Source of the DNA: Phosphuga atrata
Taxonomy: Eukaryota; Arthropoda; Insecta; Coleoptera; Silphidae
Length of the DNA: 64,000 nt
Reading direction: 5' to 3'
Assembly: GCA_944588485.1 (NCBI GenBank)
Contig: OX155906.1
Location: 30,941,445-31,005,444, forward strand
How positions within the stretch are numbered: the stretch's first letter is position 1; each line of letters opens with the position of its first letter. The position numbers were made by a program, and so were the translations under genes. The notes beneath the pieces were generated by a model. That model was given only the letters and a program-made list of their open reading frames with translations. It was not told the DNA's origin and did not search any database. Positions 44,861 through 56,089 of this stretch are shown here, piece by piece.

Positions 44861-45640
44861 GAGATTAAACTTTGTGTCAAAAGTTTAAAATAAATTTAAC
44901 ACAAATTTTAATGTCAATTTGACAAAAATTTTAATGTCAATTTTACAAAAATTTTAATGTCAATTTTTCACAAATTTTAGTGTTATTTTGAAATTTCTTT
45001 TTACATTTGATGATATTTTTCTGATTTTGATTAATATTTTGACAATTATTAATTGCTACAATTTTTAATGTCAGTTTGACACAAATTTTAATATCAATTT
45101 GACACAAATGTGTAAGTCAATTTTACACAAATAGTTGAAATTTCCTTTTACATTAGATGATATTTTTGAAATTTTAGCAATTATTGACAATTATTAAATT
45201 GTCACAAATTTTAATGTCAATTTGACACAAATTTTAATATCAATTTGACACAAAAATTAATGTCTTTTTGAAATTTCATTTTCCATTTGATGATATTTTT
45301 GACGTTTTGGCAATTATTAAATTGCCACTATTTTTAATGTCAATTTGACAGAAATTTTGATGTCAATTTGACACAAATTTGAATGCTATTTTTAAATTTC
45401 TGTTCACATTTATTAATATTTTCGACAATTTGATAATAATTTATTGCCAATTATTAAATTATCACAAATTTTAATGTCAATTCGACACAAATTTTAATAT
45501 CAATTTGACACAAATTCAAATGTTATTTTGAAATTTCCGTTCACATTTGTTGATATTTCTGACATTTTGATAACAATTTATTGTCAATTATTAAATTCGT
45601 TAACTTTGTCATATTGTCATTTGGAAATATTCTAACATTT
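44861..45640. repeat. Array of ~23-bp TTTTAATGTCAATTTGACAC units in ~110-bp blocks
   Basis: The word AATGTCAATTTGACACAAATTT recurs many times, interleaved with CATTTGATGATATTTTTGA segments that mark larger periods. Confidence 0.8.
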
Positions 45641-46640
45641 TTAAATAAATGAACTCAAATAAATTCCCCGAAAACACAAAACTTTTCGAAATACCAAACG
45701 GTGTTACAAAAATATCTTAGAAACTAGCGGCTACGAAGAAAACATCAATTAAAACCTTAAATTAACAAAATCTTCAACAATAAATACATCAAATATTTCA
45801 GTTTATAAAAAAATACACATATATTAGTAACATTTTGTTGCGTTATGTTGGTAAAACCAGTGACACCAACCTAAATAAAAGTTACTAAATATTACCAACA
45901 TTTTTGACAAATTTATTACGTCAATCATAACCTGATTAAATTGCTTAATATGTCAATTTGACATCGCAATTCCAATTCAATTTTGACAATGTTTCAAAAC
46001 AGTTGCAACTTGACAAAGATAATAAAGAAAGTAGTTTCTTAAAAATGACAGATAGAGCTTATAGCAGATTTATTCAAAGATATGTGACAAATTTTGTGTC
46101 AAACATGACCTGATTTTTACTCTAATATGTCAATTTGACATCGCAGTTTTGATACATATTCCAAATTTGACAATGTTTCAAAACAGTTGCAGTGACACCA
46201 ACCCAAACAAAAGTTACCAAATATTACCAACATTTTTTGACAAATTTTGTCAATCACGACCTGATTTTCACTCTAATATGTCAATTTGACATCGCAGTTT
46301 TTATACGTATTCTAAATTTGACAATGTTTCAAAACAGTTGCACCAACCCAAATAAAAGTTATCAAATACTACCAACATTTTTTGACAAATTTATTACGTC
46401 AATCATGACCTGATTTTCACTCTAATATGTCAATTTGACATCACAATTCCAATTCAATTTTGACAATGTTTCAAAACAGTTGCAACTTGACTTGAAAGAT
46501 AATAAAGAAAGTAATTTCTTAAAAATGACAGATATAGCTTATAGCAGATTTAGTCAAAGATATGTGACACTAATGTCAAACAACTCTTTCAAACATATAT
46601 CAAACCACCTGTCAATGAATTGTTAAATTTTCTGTCAAAA
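45641..46640. repeat. ~150-bp tandem repeat with ACCAAC and TGTCAATTTGACATC
   Basis: Copies near 45960, 46133, 46282 and 46434 share AATATGTCAATTTGACATCG, GACAATGTTTCAAAACAG and ACCAACCCAAATAAAAGTTA. The first ~200 bp (45641-45840) is unique AT-rich DNA. Confidence 0.75.
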
Positions 46641-46650
46641 TATCAGTCAA

Positions 46651-47063
46651 TTGACATACAATGACGTATCTAAGACGTCATGTATATGTGATAAGATCAC
46701 ATGTATATGGACACGCCAACGCGCATTTTATTCGTATGTCAAGGGATTAATAATTTAAATTGCGACAGGACGTCTCTAAGACGCCATGTCATGTATATGT
46801 GATAAGATCACATGTATATGGACACGTCAACGCGTATTTTATTCGTATATTAAATTGTGACATGACGTATCTAAGACGTCATGTCATGTATATGTGATAA
46901 GATCACATGTATATGGACACGTCAACGCGCATTTTATTCATATGTTAAGGGATCAATAATTTAAATTGTGACATGACGTATCAAAGACGTCATGTCATGT
47001 ATATGCCATAAGATCGCATGTATATGGACACGTGAACGCGCATTTTATTCGTATGTCAAGGGG
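46651..47063. repeat. Tandem array derived from the piggyBac-type MITE (four copies)
   Basis: Four ~100-bp units each contain GACGTATCTAAGACGTCATG, ATAAGATCACATGTATATGG and AACGCGCATTTTATTCGTATG, the interior of the MITE at 9163-9259. The right end retains GTATGTCAAGGGG plus TTAA at 47064. The left end has lost TTAACCCC and starts TTGACATAC. Internal units are joined by TAATTTAAATTG(T/C)GACA instead of terminal repeats. Confidence 0.85.
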
Positions 47064-47069
47064 TTAAGA

Positions 47070-47340
47070 AACTAGTGTTGCCAACCGATGATAATTTCTC
47101 TTGGTGAAACGAAATTTGTAACAATTTATTGGTCGGTGTAATTGAAATGAGTGGTAAATATGCGCATATTTGTCGGTGAAAGTCCACGTGGTCTAACGTT
47201 TCTCCGCTCGCACACAACCGGGTCACGCCGCTGCGCTTCTTTCTCCTCGCCCTCTTTCTCTTTCTGCTCTCTTTCGTCCAATTACAACTAGAAATACATT
47301 CACCGCTTCAAAACAACCGTTTCTTGCGGAAAAAACAATC
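47070..47340. other. Unique GC-richer patch with E-box palindrome
   Basis: A non-repetitive island between arrays contains CCACGTGG (47184-47191) and a pyrimidine-rich tract (CTTTCTCCTCGCCCTCTTTC). It could be regulatory; there is no convincing coding frame. Confidence 0.3.
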
Positions 47341-48765
47341 ATTTAACAGATTTGACGTTTGTTTCAAAATTTGGACGTTTATTTGACAGATTTGACGTTT
47401 GTTAAAATAGATGACGTTTATTTGACAGATTTGACGATTGAAAAAATTGGACGTTTCTATAAAAGATTTGACATTTTATTTGACATATTTGACGTTTATT
47501 TGACAGATTTGACGCTTATTTAAAAAATTGGACGTTTCTATAAATGATTTGACATTTGTTTGACAGATTTGACTTTTGTTTTACAGATCTGACATTTGTT
47601 TTGACAGATTTGACGTTTCTTTTATAGATTTGACTTTTTTTATAGATTTGACATTTATTTGACAGATTTTACGTTTGCTTAAAAAAATGGACGTTTCTAT
47701 AAAATATTTGACATTTGTTTGACAGATTTGACTTTTGTTTTACATATCTGACATTTATTTTGACAGATTTGACGTTTGTTTGATAGATTTGACATTTGTT
47801 TTGACAGATTTGACTTTTGTTTGCCAAATTTGATTCTTTTTTGATTACTGATCTGACAATTTTTTTGACAGATTTGACGTTTATTTGATAGATTTGACAT
47901 TTGTTTTGACAAATTTGACTTTTGTTTGACAAATTTGATTCTTTTTTTTGCAGATCTGATATTTGTTTTGACAGATTTGACGTTTGTTTGATAGATTTGA
48001 CATTTCCTTGAACGATTTAACATTTGTTCTGACAGATTAGACTTTTGTTTGACAGATTTGATGTTTTTTTTGATAGATTTGACATTTCTTTAACAGATTT
48101 GACATTTGTTTAAAAAAAATTGACATATATTTAACAGTTTTGACGTTTGTTTAAAAAATTGGACGTTTCTATAAAAGATTTGACATTTGTTTGACAGATT
48201 TGACTTGTTTTACAGATCTGACATTTGTTTTGACAGATTTAACGTTTGTTTGATAGATTTGACATTTGTTTTGACATATTTGATTTGTTTGACAGATTTG
48301 ATTCTTTTTTTTACAGTTCTGACATTTGTTTTGACAGATTTGACGTTCGTTTTATAGATTTGACATTTCTTTGACCGATTTGACATTTGTTCTGACAGAT
48401 TGGACTTTTTGTTTGACAGATTTGACTTTTTTTTGATAGATTTGACATTTCTTTGACATTTTACATTTGTTTAAAAAATTGACGTTTATTTGACAGATTT
48501 GACGTTGGTTTAAAAAATTGGACGTTTCTATAAAACATTTGACATTTGTTTGACAGATTTGACTTTTGTTTGACAGATTTGACTTTTTTTTGAGATTTGA
48601 CATTTCTTTGACAGATTTCACATTTGATTGAAAGATTTGACTCTTGTTTGACACATTGTTTTGATGGATTTAAACAGATTTGACGTTCGTTTATTAGATT
48701 TGACATTTATTTAATATATTTGACGTTTATTTGCTGTTTATTTATTTACAAGTTTTCTTTTGACA
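47341..48765. repeat. Array of ~20-bp TTTGACAGATTTGACGTTTG units
   Basis: Degenerate units with GACAGATTTGAC at the core. The minus strand gives Ser/Asn/Lys/Gln-rich false frames (SNLSNKCQI-like). The same array family is at 57.94-59.05 kb. Confidence 0.85.
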
Positions 48766-49040
48766 GATGGTTGACAGACTGTGACAGTTTTATCACATTT
48801 TAATGGTTTTTTTGACAGTTGACAATCACATTCTAATTTTTTTTGACAGACTGTGACTATTTAATCCTATCTTATTGGTTTTTTGACAGATAATTGACAG
48901 ACTGTGACAGTTTAATCTCATTCTAATGGGTTTTTTGACATATGGTTGACAGATGGTGACAGTTTGATCACAATTTAATGTTTTTATGACAGATGGTTGA
49001 CAAACTGTGACAGTTTAATTACCATTTTATGTTGGTAAAA
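48766..49040. repeat. ~60-bp units with GACAGACTGTGACAGTTTAATC
   Basis: About four to five imperfect copies of TTTTTTGACAGATGGTTGACAGACTGTGACAG-type sequence. Confidence 0.75.
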
Positions 49041-49880
49041 ATGCTTTTCCTCTATTGGTACTCCTTTTTACCAAACTGACATTTAATTTTTTGACACATT
49101 TTAAAACATAAAGTCATTAACAGTTTCGTCAAAATCTGTTTCGTACTGTTTGACATTTTCTAATATCAGTTGCAACTATTTTGACATTTTTGTGTCTTAT
49201 TTTGACTAAAAATACATTATTTTGACATTGCGTTAATGCAACCTTGACATTATTTTGAATTGTCATAATTTCGACTTTTTTTACAGTTTCATCAAAATTT
49301 GTTTCCTCATTTTTGACATTTTCTAATATCTGTTACAACTATTTTGACATTTTAGTGTCTTATTTTGACTAAAAATACGTAATTTTTACATTGCGTTAAT
49401 GCAACCTTGACATTTTTTTGAATTGTCATAATTTTGACTTTTTTGACAGTTTCATCAAAATTCGTTTTGTCATTTGTGACATTTTCTAATATCAGTTGCA
49501 ACTATTTTGACATTTTAGTGTCTTATTTTGACTAATAATACGTCATTTTGACATTGCGTTAATGCAACCTTCACATTATTTTGAATTGTCATAATTTTGA
49601 CTTTTTTGACAGTTTCGTCAAAATTCGTTTCGTCATTTTTGACATTTTCTAATATCACTTGCAACTATTTTGACATTTTAGTGTCTTATTTTGACTAAAA
49701 ATACCTCATTTTGACATTGCGTTGATGCAACCTTGACATTATTTTGAATTGTCATAATTTTGACTTTTTTGAAAATTATCATTATTTTGACATTTTTTAC
49801 AATTGTAATTATGTTGACATTTATGACAATTGTTGTTATTTTGACATTTTTGACAATTGTCATTATTTTGACAATTGTCA
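49041..49880. repeat. ~162-bp tandem repeat with TTGACATTGCGTTAATGCAACC
   Basis: TTTCGTCAAAATTCGTTTCG-like words recur near 49124, 49285, 49451 and 49612, each followed by TCTAATATCAGTTGCAAC and GCGTTAATGCAACCTTGACA. It degenerates after 49760 to GACAATTGTCATTATTT repeats. Confidence 0.8.
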
Positions 49881-50090
49881 TTATTTATAAAATGCGGTTT
49901 GCTCTGAAACCTGAAGTTGGCGACGAACACACGCAAGCGAAACGAAAAGTCCCCAGACAGTGGCGAGAAACAAATGAACAGAAGTTAAAATTAAAAGCTT
50001 CTTCAATGCGGCCAACACAACAAAAATAAATATAAATAAGGCGAAAAAGTATTGCAGAGTAGGCGAGATTGATTCTGAAACAAGTGCCAA
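49881..50090. other. Unique ~200-bp patch
   Basis: Non-repetitive and GC-richer, with an open plus-strand end (ALKPEVGDEHTQAKRKVPRQ) that begins within the adjacent array. This may be an old exon or element fragment; function unknown. Confidence 0.25.
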
Positions 50091-50600
50091 ATTTGACAGT
50101 TGAAATGTTGTAATTGACAATTATATATCTGTGGAATGTCAAATTTGACAACTGGAATGTTGTAATTGACAGTTGGAATGTTGTAATTGACAACTATATA
50201 TCAGTAGAATCTCAAATTTGACAGCTGGAATGTTGTAATTGACAATTATATGTCAGTGGAATGTCAAATTTGACATCTGGAATGTTGTAATTGACAATTA
50301 TATATTTGTGTAATCTCAAAATTTGACAGCAGGAGTGTTGTAATTGACAATTATATATCAGTGGAATGTCAAATTTGATAGCTGGAATGTTAAATTTGTC
50401 AGCTGGAGTGTTATAATTGACAATTATATCAAATTTGACAGGTGGAAGGTCATAATTGACTATTATACATTGATATGTCATATTGTCTAAATGGAATGTC
50501 AAATGTAACAGGTGAAATGTCATAATTGACTATTATAGTTTGAAGTGTCAAATTTTTTAAGTAGAATGTCAAATTTGAATGGATGGTGGTGGAATTTCTA
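50091..50600. repeat. ~55-bp repeat GTGGAATGTCAAATTTGACAG
   Basis: About nine units with AATTGACAATTATATATC and the palindrome TGTCAAATTTGACA. The array lies just downstream of LARP6 and may be within or beyond its 3' untranslated region. Confidence 0.8.
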
Positions 50601-50762
50601 ATAATATAAAGGACAAACTAAATTAAAAAAATATCAAATTTGATATTAAAATGTCATTTTAAGATTTCCCTATTTTGACATGGGTTACTTTTTCTCTGTC
50701 AATTCTGGCAGCTGTCACACATCAATCAATTCCCCAAGCAAAAAAGAAGTTAAACCTCACCC

Positions 50763-52034
50763 TCACGCGCGTATTGTGGCCAGTGGTGCCCTGGATCGGA
50801 ACCCCCTGGACCCATCAGGTCCTTTAGGCAATCTAACCACATTCTCGTTCTGGAAGGCGGCGCTGTTGCTCCTCGAGCGCCCTTCCGATCCCATGCTGCA
50901 AGCGGACATTCTCCTCTGCACGAAGCTCATCTCGCCTGAGCTGATGCTGCTAGCGCTCACCCTCCTCGACATGAACAACGAACTCTCACTCGAATCCCTG
51001 GAAGAGTAGGAGAGCCGCCGCGGCACGAACATGAAGTTGGCTTCGGTGCTGGAAGCGGAGAGCCGGCGCTGGAGCCAAGCCGCGGGCTCTAGATTCTTCT
51101 GCGGGAAGTGCGCCGAGGAACCTCTGCGGAGCTTGTGCGCTTTGTTTTTATCCTCGGAGTCGGTTTCGTCCAGCGCTTTCTTCTTAGGCGGCTTCTTCTT
51201 GCGCTCGGGATGCGGGACGGCGTTGAGTTCGTAGACCTTGAAGGTTTTGATCTGCAGCGCGTTCCTAGCGCTCTCCGAATGCACGAACTCCACCAGTGCG
51301 CACACGATCCCCGCCAAGGAGGGGTTCTTGTTGATGAATTGCCTGACGTCGGCCGGGATCGGATTGCCGGGGCGCAAGATGCGGATCAACGCGATTTCCC
51401 CGCAGCTTTTGAATAGCTCCGCCACGTTCTCAATCGTCGGCTTATCGATTGGCATGTTACAAGCGACTATGGTTCGCGAAGGCGTTGTCTCGTCGTATTT
51501 TGGCAAGGGTTCTAAACGCCTCAGCTTGGTACCCGCTTCGTTAATTTCTAATTTCTTGGAGTCTTTCAACGCGTACGCAACCACCCTCCAGTCTTTCGTG
51601 ATGTGCTTGACGCGTTTAAAGCTAGAAATCAGCTTCAAGCTGACGAAGCCCTCCTTGTTGCGTTTCACGTGCTTCAGCAGGAACGCGTCCTTGCTGATGT
51701 TAGCGTCGGAGAAATAAAACTCGACCTGTTGCACGATCTTCTCGCTCAGTTCCTCGTTGGGGGGCGTGAAGGGAGGCTCGGCGAGCTCGGGAGTCACCTC
51801 GCAGCCGGAGTCTTTCCCGCCGGTGTCAGAGGCGCTGTCGCTGTCGGCGGTGTGGGCGCCTTCATCCTCCGTCTGAGGCTCCGGGTTCGCCGCGGGCTTG
51901 TCGAACGACAGCGAGACGGAGCTGTCGATGGACGAGATGGAATCGCGCGTCTCCAAGCATTTCGCGGGCGGGGTCGGCGAGTACGAGGGCGTGATGTACG
52001 CGGAGGGATCGATCTCCTCGGCTGGCGCTGGCAT
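50763..52034 (-). CDS. Larp6: La-related protein 6 (LARP6) homologue, 423 aa
   Basis: RNA-binding regulator of the LARP6 family, which in animals binds structured mRNA regions to control localisation and translation in the cytoplasm and can shuttle to the nucleus. Start is the first ATG after a splice acceptor (TTTTTGCAG, 52046-52054); the stop TGA is at 50763-50765. Residues 1-90 are acidic/Ser-rich. The La motif spans ~92-175 (EKIVQQVEFYFSDANISKDA, GFVSLKLISSFKRVK); the RRM-like domain ~186-275 (RTIVACNMPIDKPTIENVAE, ALVEFVHSESARNALQ); a basic nuclear-localisation-like KKKPPKKK 279-286. Residues 320-385 hold four RR-x-S motifs (RRLSAS, RRLSYSS, RRVSAS, RRMSAC). The C-terminal SUZ-C motif RLPKGPDGSRGF is at 401-412. 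High GC sets it off from the repeats. An N-terminal extension from an upstream exon is possible because the frame stays open, but no upstream ATG was found. Confidence 0.93.
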   Translation of the reverse strand: MPAPAEEIDPSAYITPSYSPTPPAKCLETRDSISSIDSSVSLSFDKPAANPEPQTEDEGAHTADSDSASDTGGKDSGCEVTPELAEPPFTPPNEELSEKIVQQVEFYFSDANISKDAFLLKHVKRNKEGFVSLKLISSFKRVKHITKDWRVVAYALKDSKKLEINEAGTKLRRLEPLPKYDETTPSRTIVACNMPIDKPTIENVAELFKSCGEIALIRILRPGNPIPADVRQFINKNPSLAGIVCALVEFVHSESARNALQIKTFKVYELNAVPHPERKKKPPKKKALDETDSEDKNKAHKLRRGSSAHFPQKNLEPAAWLQRRLSASSTEANFMFVPRRLSYSSRDSSESSLFMSRRVSASSISSGEMSFVQRRMSACSMGSEGRSRSNSAAFQNENVVRLPKGPDGSRGFRSRAPLATIRA

Positions 52035-52045
52035 CTCGATTAAGT

Positions 52046-52266
52046 CTGCAAAAATTAGAGAAAATATTTCAAATTTCCCGCGCATTCAAATTACCAACTT
52101 AAAACAACTGCATAGTGGCCAACCCCTAAAAAGTAAATTCCCCAGACATATAAAGGCTTTTAATAACAGACTGGGAATTAAGAGATCGATTGAAATTAGA
52201 AGGGATTGAGGAGGAAAAGTTGATTCATGGACGGAACGGAGTAAAAGTAAATTGCGCCACGCGCAC
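52046..52266 (-). other. Putative LARP6 intron 1 (221 bp)
   Basis: On the minus strand, donor AATCAG before GTGCGC (52266) and acceptor TTTTTGCAG (ending 52046) would remove a 221-bp intron. The acceptor is convincing; the donor is the best nearby but not unique. Confidence 0.45.
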
Positions 52267-52375
52267 CTGATTCTTGTTTACGGCACGCGACTTTCAAAAT
52301 ATTTAGGAGAAACAAAAACAGTTGAAGACGGTAATTAGTTAGCCGGCCAATTAGAGCTGGCGAAGTCAACAGACT
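52267..52375 (-). promoter_or_regulatory. Putative LARP6 transcription start and 5' untranslated exon
   Basis: An initiator-like CTTCAGTCTG has its A at 52375. The segment to the donor at 52267 contains no ATG, consistent with a leader exon spliced to the ATG-bearing exon. The alternative is a distant leader from the TATA promoter at 57.5 kb. Confidence 0.4.
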
Positions 52376-52454
52376 GAAGTTTGCAACGAGGCGTGTAATT
52401 AACAGCTCGGATCGGTTTTAATTGGACAAAATATTTGCGAAATTGCTAAAATTT

Positions 52455-52620
52455 TTGCAAAGACAGACAAGACTTGACGGACAAGACGGACTAGACAAAC
52501 TGTGCAGATCAGACAGACCAGACCAAACAGACTAGACGGTCTATATAGACTGGACAGACTATACTAGACAGACTAGACAAGTCTAGATAGACCAGACTAG
52601 TCAGCCAAGCCTAGTATTTG
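52455..52620. repeat. Short GACAGACTAGAC-type degenerate array
   Basis: About 15 imperfect copies of the 9-bp AGACAGACT/AGACTAGAC word, related to the arrays at 38.4 and 40.2 kb. Confidence 0.75.
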
Positions 52621-52739
52621 AAACAATTTCTATTTAATACATTCTAATGGCATTTTTGTTATTATTTCTATTAATTTACTTTCTCCCGTCCAAACCGGAG
52701 AATTTAATAATTACATAGAGAGCTAAAGAGAAAGAACTA

Positions 52740-52960
52740 ATTAGAAATCTGACACACATTTGACTCATCCATTACAATGTCAAATCTGATCTACATTTTG
52801 ACATATCAATTACAATGTCAAATCTGACATACATTTTGACATATCTATGACAATGTCAAATCTGACATACATTTTGACATATCAATTGCAATGTCAAATC
52901 TGACATATATTAGACAGATCAATGACAATGTCAAATATGATAGTTGAGACATACGTCAAT
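52740..52960. repeat. ~40-bp repeat CAATGTCAAATCTGACATACATTTTGACATAT
   Basis: Four to five copies with TGTCAAATCTGACA as the palindromic core; it recurs partly at 53200-53310 together with the following unit. Confidence 0.8.
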
Positions 52961-52964
52961 TGGC

Positions 52965-55900
52965 AGCAAAGACATTTAGGCAAATTAGAAATACAGTTTG
53001 AACTGTCCAATGAGATTAATCGAAATTAACGCCACGATTGAACTTGACCAATCACTGTTTCGAAAATAATTTTGATTCCGCGTAGAATTAAAACTGCCCA
53101 ATGAGATTAATGCATGCGAATTTTGCGCTTTGAATTCACCAATCGCGGCGAAGAAAATCTTAAATATTCTGACTTTGAATCTGACATAAATTTTCAATTA
53201 GAATTGACACATCAATTACAATCTCAAATCTGACATACATTTTGACATATCAATTGCAACGTCAACTCTGATATATATTTGACAGATCAATGACAATGTC
53301 AAATATGATAGTTGATACATACGTCAATTGGCAGCAAAGATATTTAGGCATATTAAAAATGCAGTATGAACTGTCCAATGAGATTAATCGAAACTAACGC
53401 CGCGGCTGAACTTGACCAATCACTGTTTCGAAAATAATTTTGATTTCGCGTAGAATTAAAACTGCCCAATGAGATTAATGGATATGAATTTTGCGCTTTG
53501 AATTCACCAATCGCAGCGAAGAAAATCTATAAAATTCTTCGCCGCGATTGGTGAATTCAAATCTCTAATTTAATTTAAACTCACATTGAATTCAAACTGT
53601 AACTGTAGCAACCATACTATTCATAAATTAAACTCTCCTATCAGATTAAAGCAAATTTGTAAATTCTCCAATCACAGTTTAGAAAATTCGGATCACAATT
53701 TGAATTGCCCAATGAGATTAAACGAAATTATTCTTGCCATTCAAACTCACGAATCGGGGCTAAGAAAATTCGGGACGGAATTTAAACCGTCCTATAAGAT
53801 TAAAGGAAATTGGCGCCGCGGTACGAATTGACCAATCACCGTTTAGAAAATTCAAAATGCAATATAAATAGCCCAATGAGTTTAAAGGAAATTATTCTTG
53901 CGGTTTAGATTCGCCAATCGGCGTGAAGAAAATTATGGATGGAATTTGAATTGACCTATAGGATTAAAGGAAATCGGTTTCGCGGAGTAAATTCTCCAAT
54001 CACAGTTCAGGACATTCGGAGCACAATTTGAATTGCCCAATGAGATTAAACGAAATTATTCTTGCCATTCAAACTCACGAATCGGGGCCAAGAAAATTAG
54101 GGTTGGAATTTAAACCGTCCTATGAGATTAAAGGAAATTGGCGCCGCGGTACGCATTGACCAATCACCGTTTAGGAAATTCGGAACACAATATAAATAGC
54201 ACAATCAGTTTAAAGCAAATTATTCTTGCGGTTTAGATTCACCAATCGGCGTGAAGAAAATTAGGGTTGCAATTTGAACTGACCTATAAGATTAAAGGAA
54301 ATCGGTTTCGCGGGGTAAATTCTCCAATCACAGTTCAGGAAATTCGGAACACAATTTGAATTGCCCAATGAGATTAAAATAAATTATTCTTGCCATTAAA
54401 ACACGAATCGGGGCTGAGAAAATTCTGGAGGAAATTTAAACCGTCCTATAATATTATAGGAAATTGGCGCCGCGGTACGAATTGACCAATCACCGTTTAG
54501 AAAATTCGAAATACAAAATAAATTAGCCCAATGAGTTTAAAGGAAATTATTCTTGCGATTTAGATGCACCAATCGGCGTGAAGAAAATTAGGGATGGAAT
54601 TTGAATTGACCTATAAGATTAAAGAAAATCGGTTTCGCGGGGTAAATTCTCCAATCACAGTTCAGGAAATTCGGAGCACAAATTGAAGTGCCCAATGAGA
54701 TTAAACGAAATTATTCTTGCCCTTCAAACTCACGAATCGGGGCTAAGAAAATGCGGGACGGAATTTAAACCGTCCTATAAGATTGCAGGAAATTGGCGCC
54801 GCGGTACGAATTTACCAATCACCGTTTAGAAAATTCAAAATGCAATATAAATAGCCCAATGAGTTTAAAGGAAATTATTCTTGCGGTTTAGATTCGCCAA
54901 TCGGCGTGAAGAAAATTATGGATGGAATTTGAATTGACCTATAGGATTGATTAAAGGAAATCGGTTTCGCGGAGTAAATTCTCCAATCACAGTTCAGGAC
55001 ATTCGGAGCACAATTTGAATTGCCCAATGAGATTAAACGAAATTATTCTTGCCATTCAAACTCACGAATCGGGGCTGAGAAAATTCGGGATGGAATTGGT
55101 GCCGCTGTATGGATTGTCCAATCATCGTTTAGAAAATTATTCTTGCCATTCAAACTCACGAATCGGGGCTAAGAAAATTAGGGTTGGAATTTAAACCGTC
55201 CTATGAGATTAAAGGAAATTGGCGCCGCGGTACGCATTGACCAATCACCGTTTAGGAAATTCGGAACACAATATAAATAGCACAATCAGTTTAAAGCAAA
55301 TTATTCTTGCGGTTTAGATTCACCAATCGGCGTGAAGAAAATTAGGGTTGGAATTTGAACTGACCTATAAGATTAAAGGAAATCGGTTTCGCGGGGTAAA
55401 TTCTCCAATCACAGTTCAGGAAATTCGGAGCACAATTTAAATTGCCCAATGAGATTAAATGAAATTATTCTTGCCATTTAAACTCACGAATCGGGGCTAA
55501 GAAAATTAGGGTTGAAATTTAAACCGTCCCATAAGATTAAAGGAAATTAGCGCCGCGGTACGAATTGACCAATCACCGTTTAGAAAATTCGGAATACAAA
55601 ATAAATCGCCCAATGAGTTTAAAGGAAATTATTCTTGCGGTTTAGATTCGCCAATCGGCGTGAAGAAAATTATGGATGGAATTTGAATTGACCTATAGGA
55701 TTAAAGGAAATCGGTTTCGCGGAGTAAATTCTCCAATCACAGTTCAGGACATTCGGAACACAATATGAATTGCCCAATGAGATTAAACGAAATTATTCTT
55801 GCCATTCAAACTCACGAATCGGGGCTGAGAAAATTCGGGATGGAATTGGTGATTTGAAAAATTCTGTATGGATTGTCCAATTATCGTTTAGAAAATTCGG

Positions 55901-56080
55901 ACAAAAATTTAAATTGTCAATAAGATTAAAGAAAATTATTCTAGTGATTTGAATTCGCCAATCGATAATTTAGCCCTTTAATATCATAGGACAGTTTAAA
56001 TTTTGTTCTTAATTTTCTTGTCCCCGATTGGAGAATTCAAAGCGCAAGAAAAATTTCCTTTAATCTCATTGGGCTATTTC
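52965..56080. repeat. CCAAT-rich higher-order satellite (~330-bp period)
   Basis: Basic ~65-70-bp units each hold CCAAT (or ATTGG) next to AGATTAA/AAATT words. Four or five units form a ~330-bp super-unit marked by GGCGCCGCGGTACGAATTGACC (near 53811, 54141, 54467, 54795, 55205, 55548) and by GGAAATCGGTTTCGCGG. The block includes one short super-unit near 55090 and ends with inverted units after 55970. No gene is present; small open frames are repeat artefacts. Confidence 0.9.
53497..53561. repeat. Inverted repeat, 27-bp arms, at an array polarity switch
   Basis: TTTGAATTCACCAATCGCAG (left, 53497-53523) and its complement (right, 53535-53561) flank an 11-base loop. The arms differ at one base, with one orientation of CCAAT units on each side. 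Confidence 0.9.
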
Positions 56081-56089
56081 AAATTTCGC

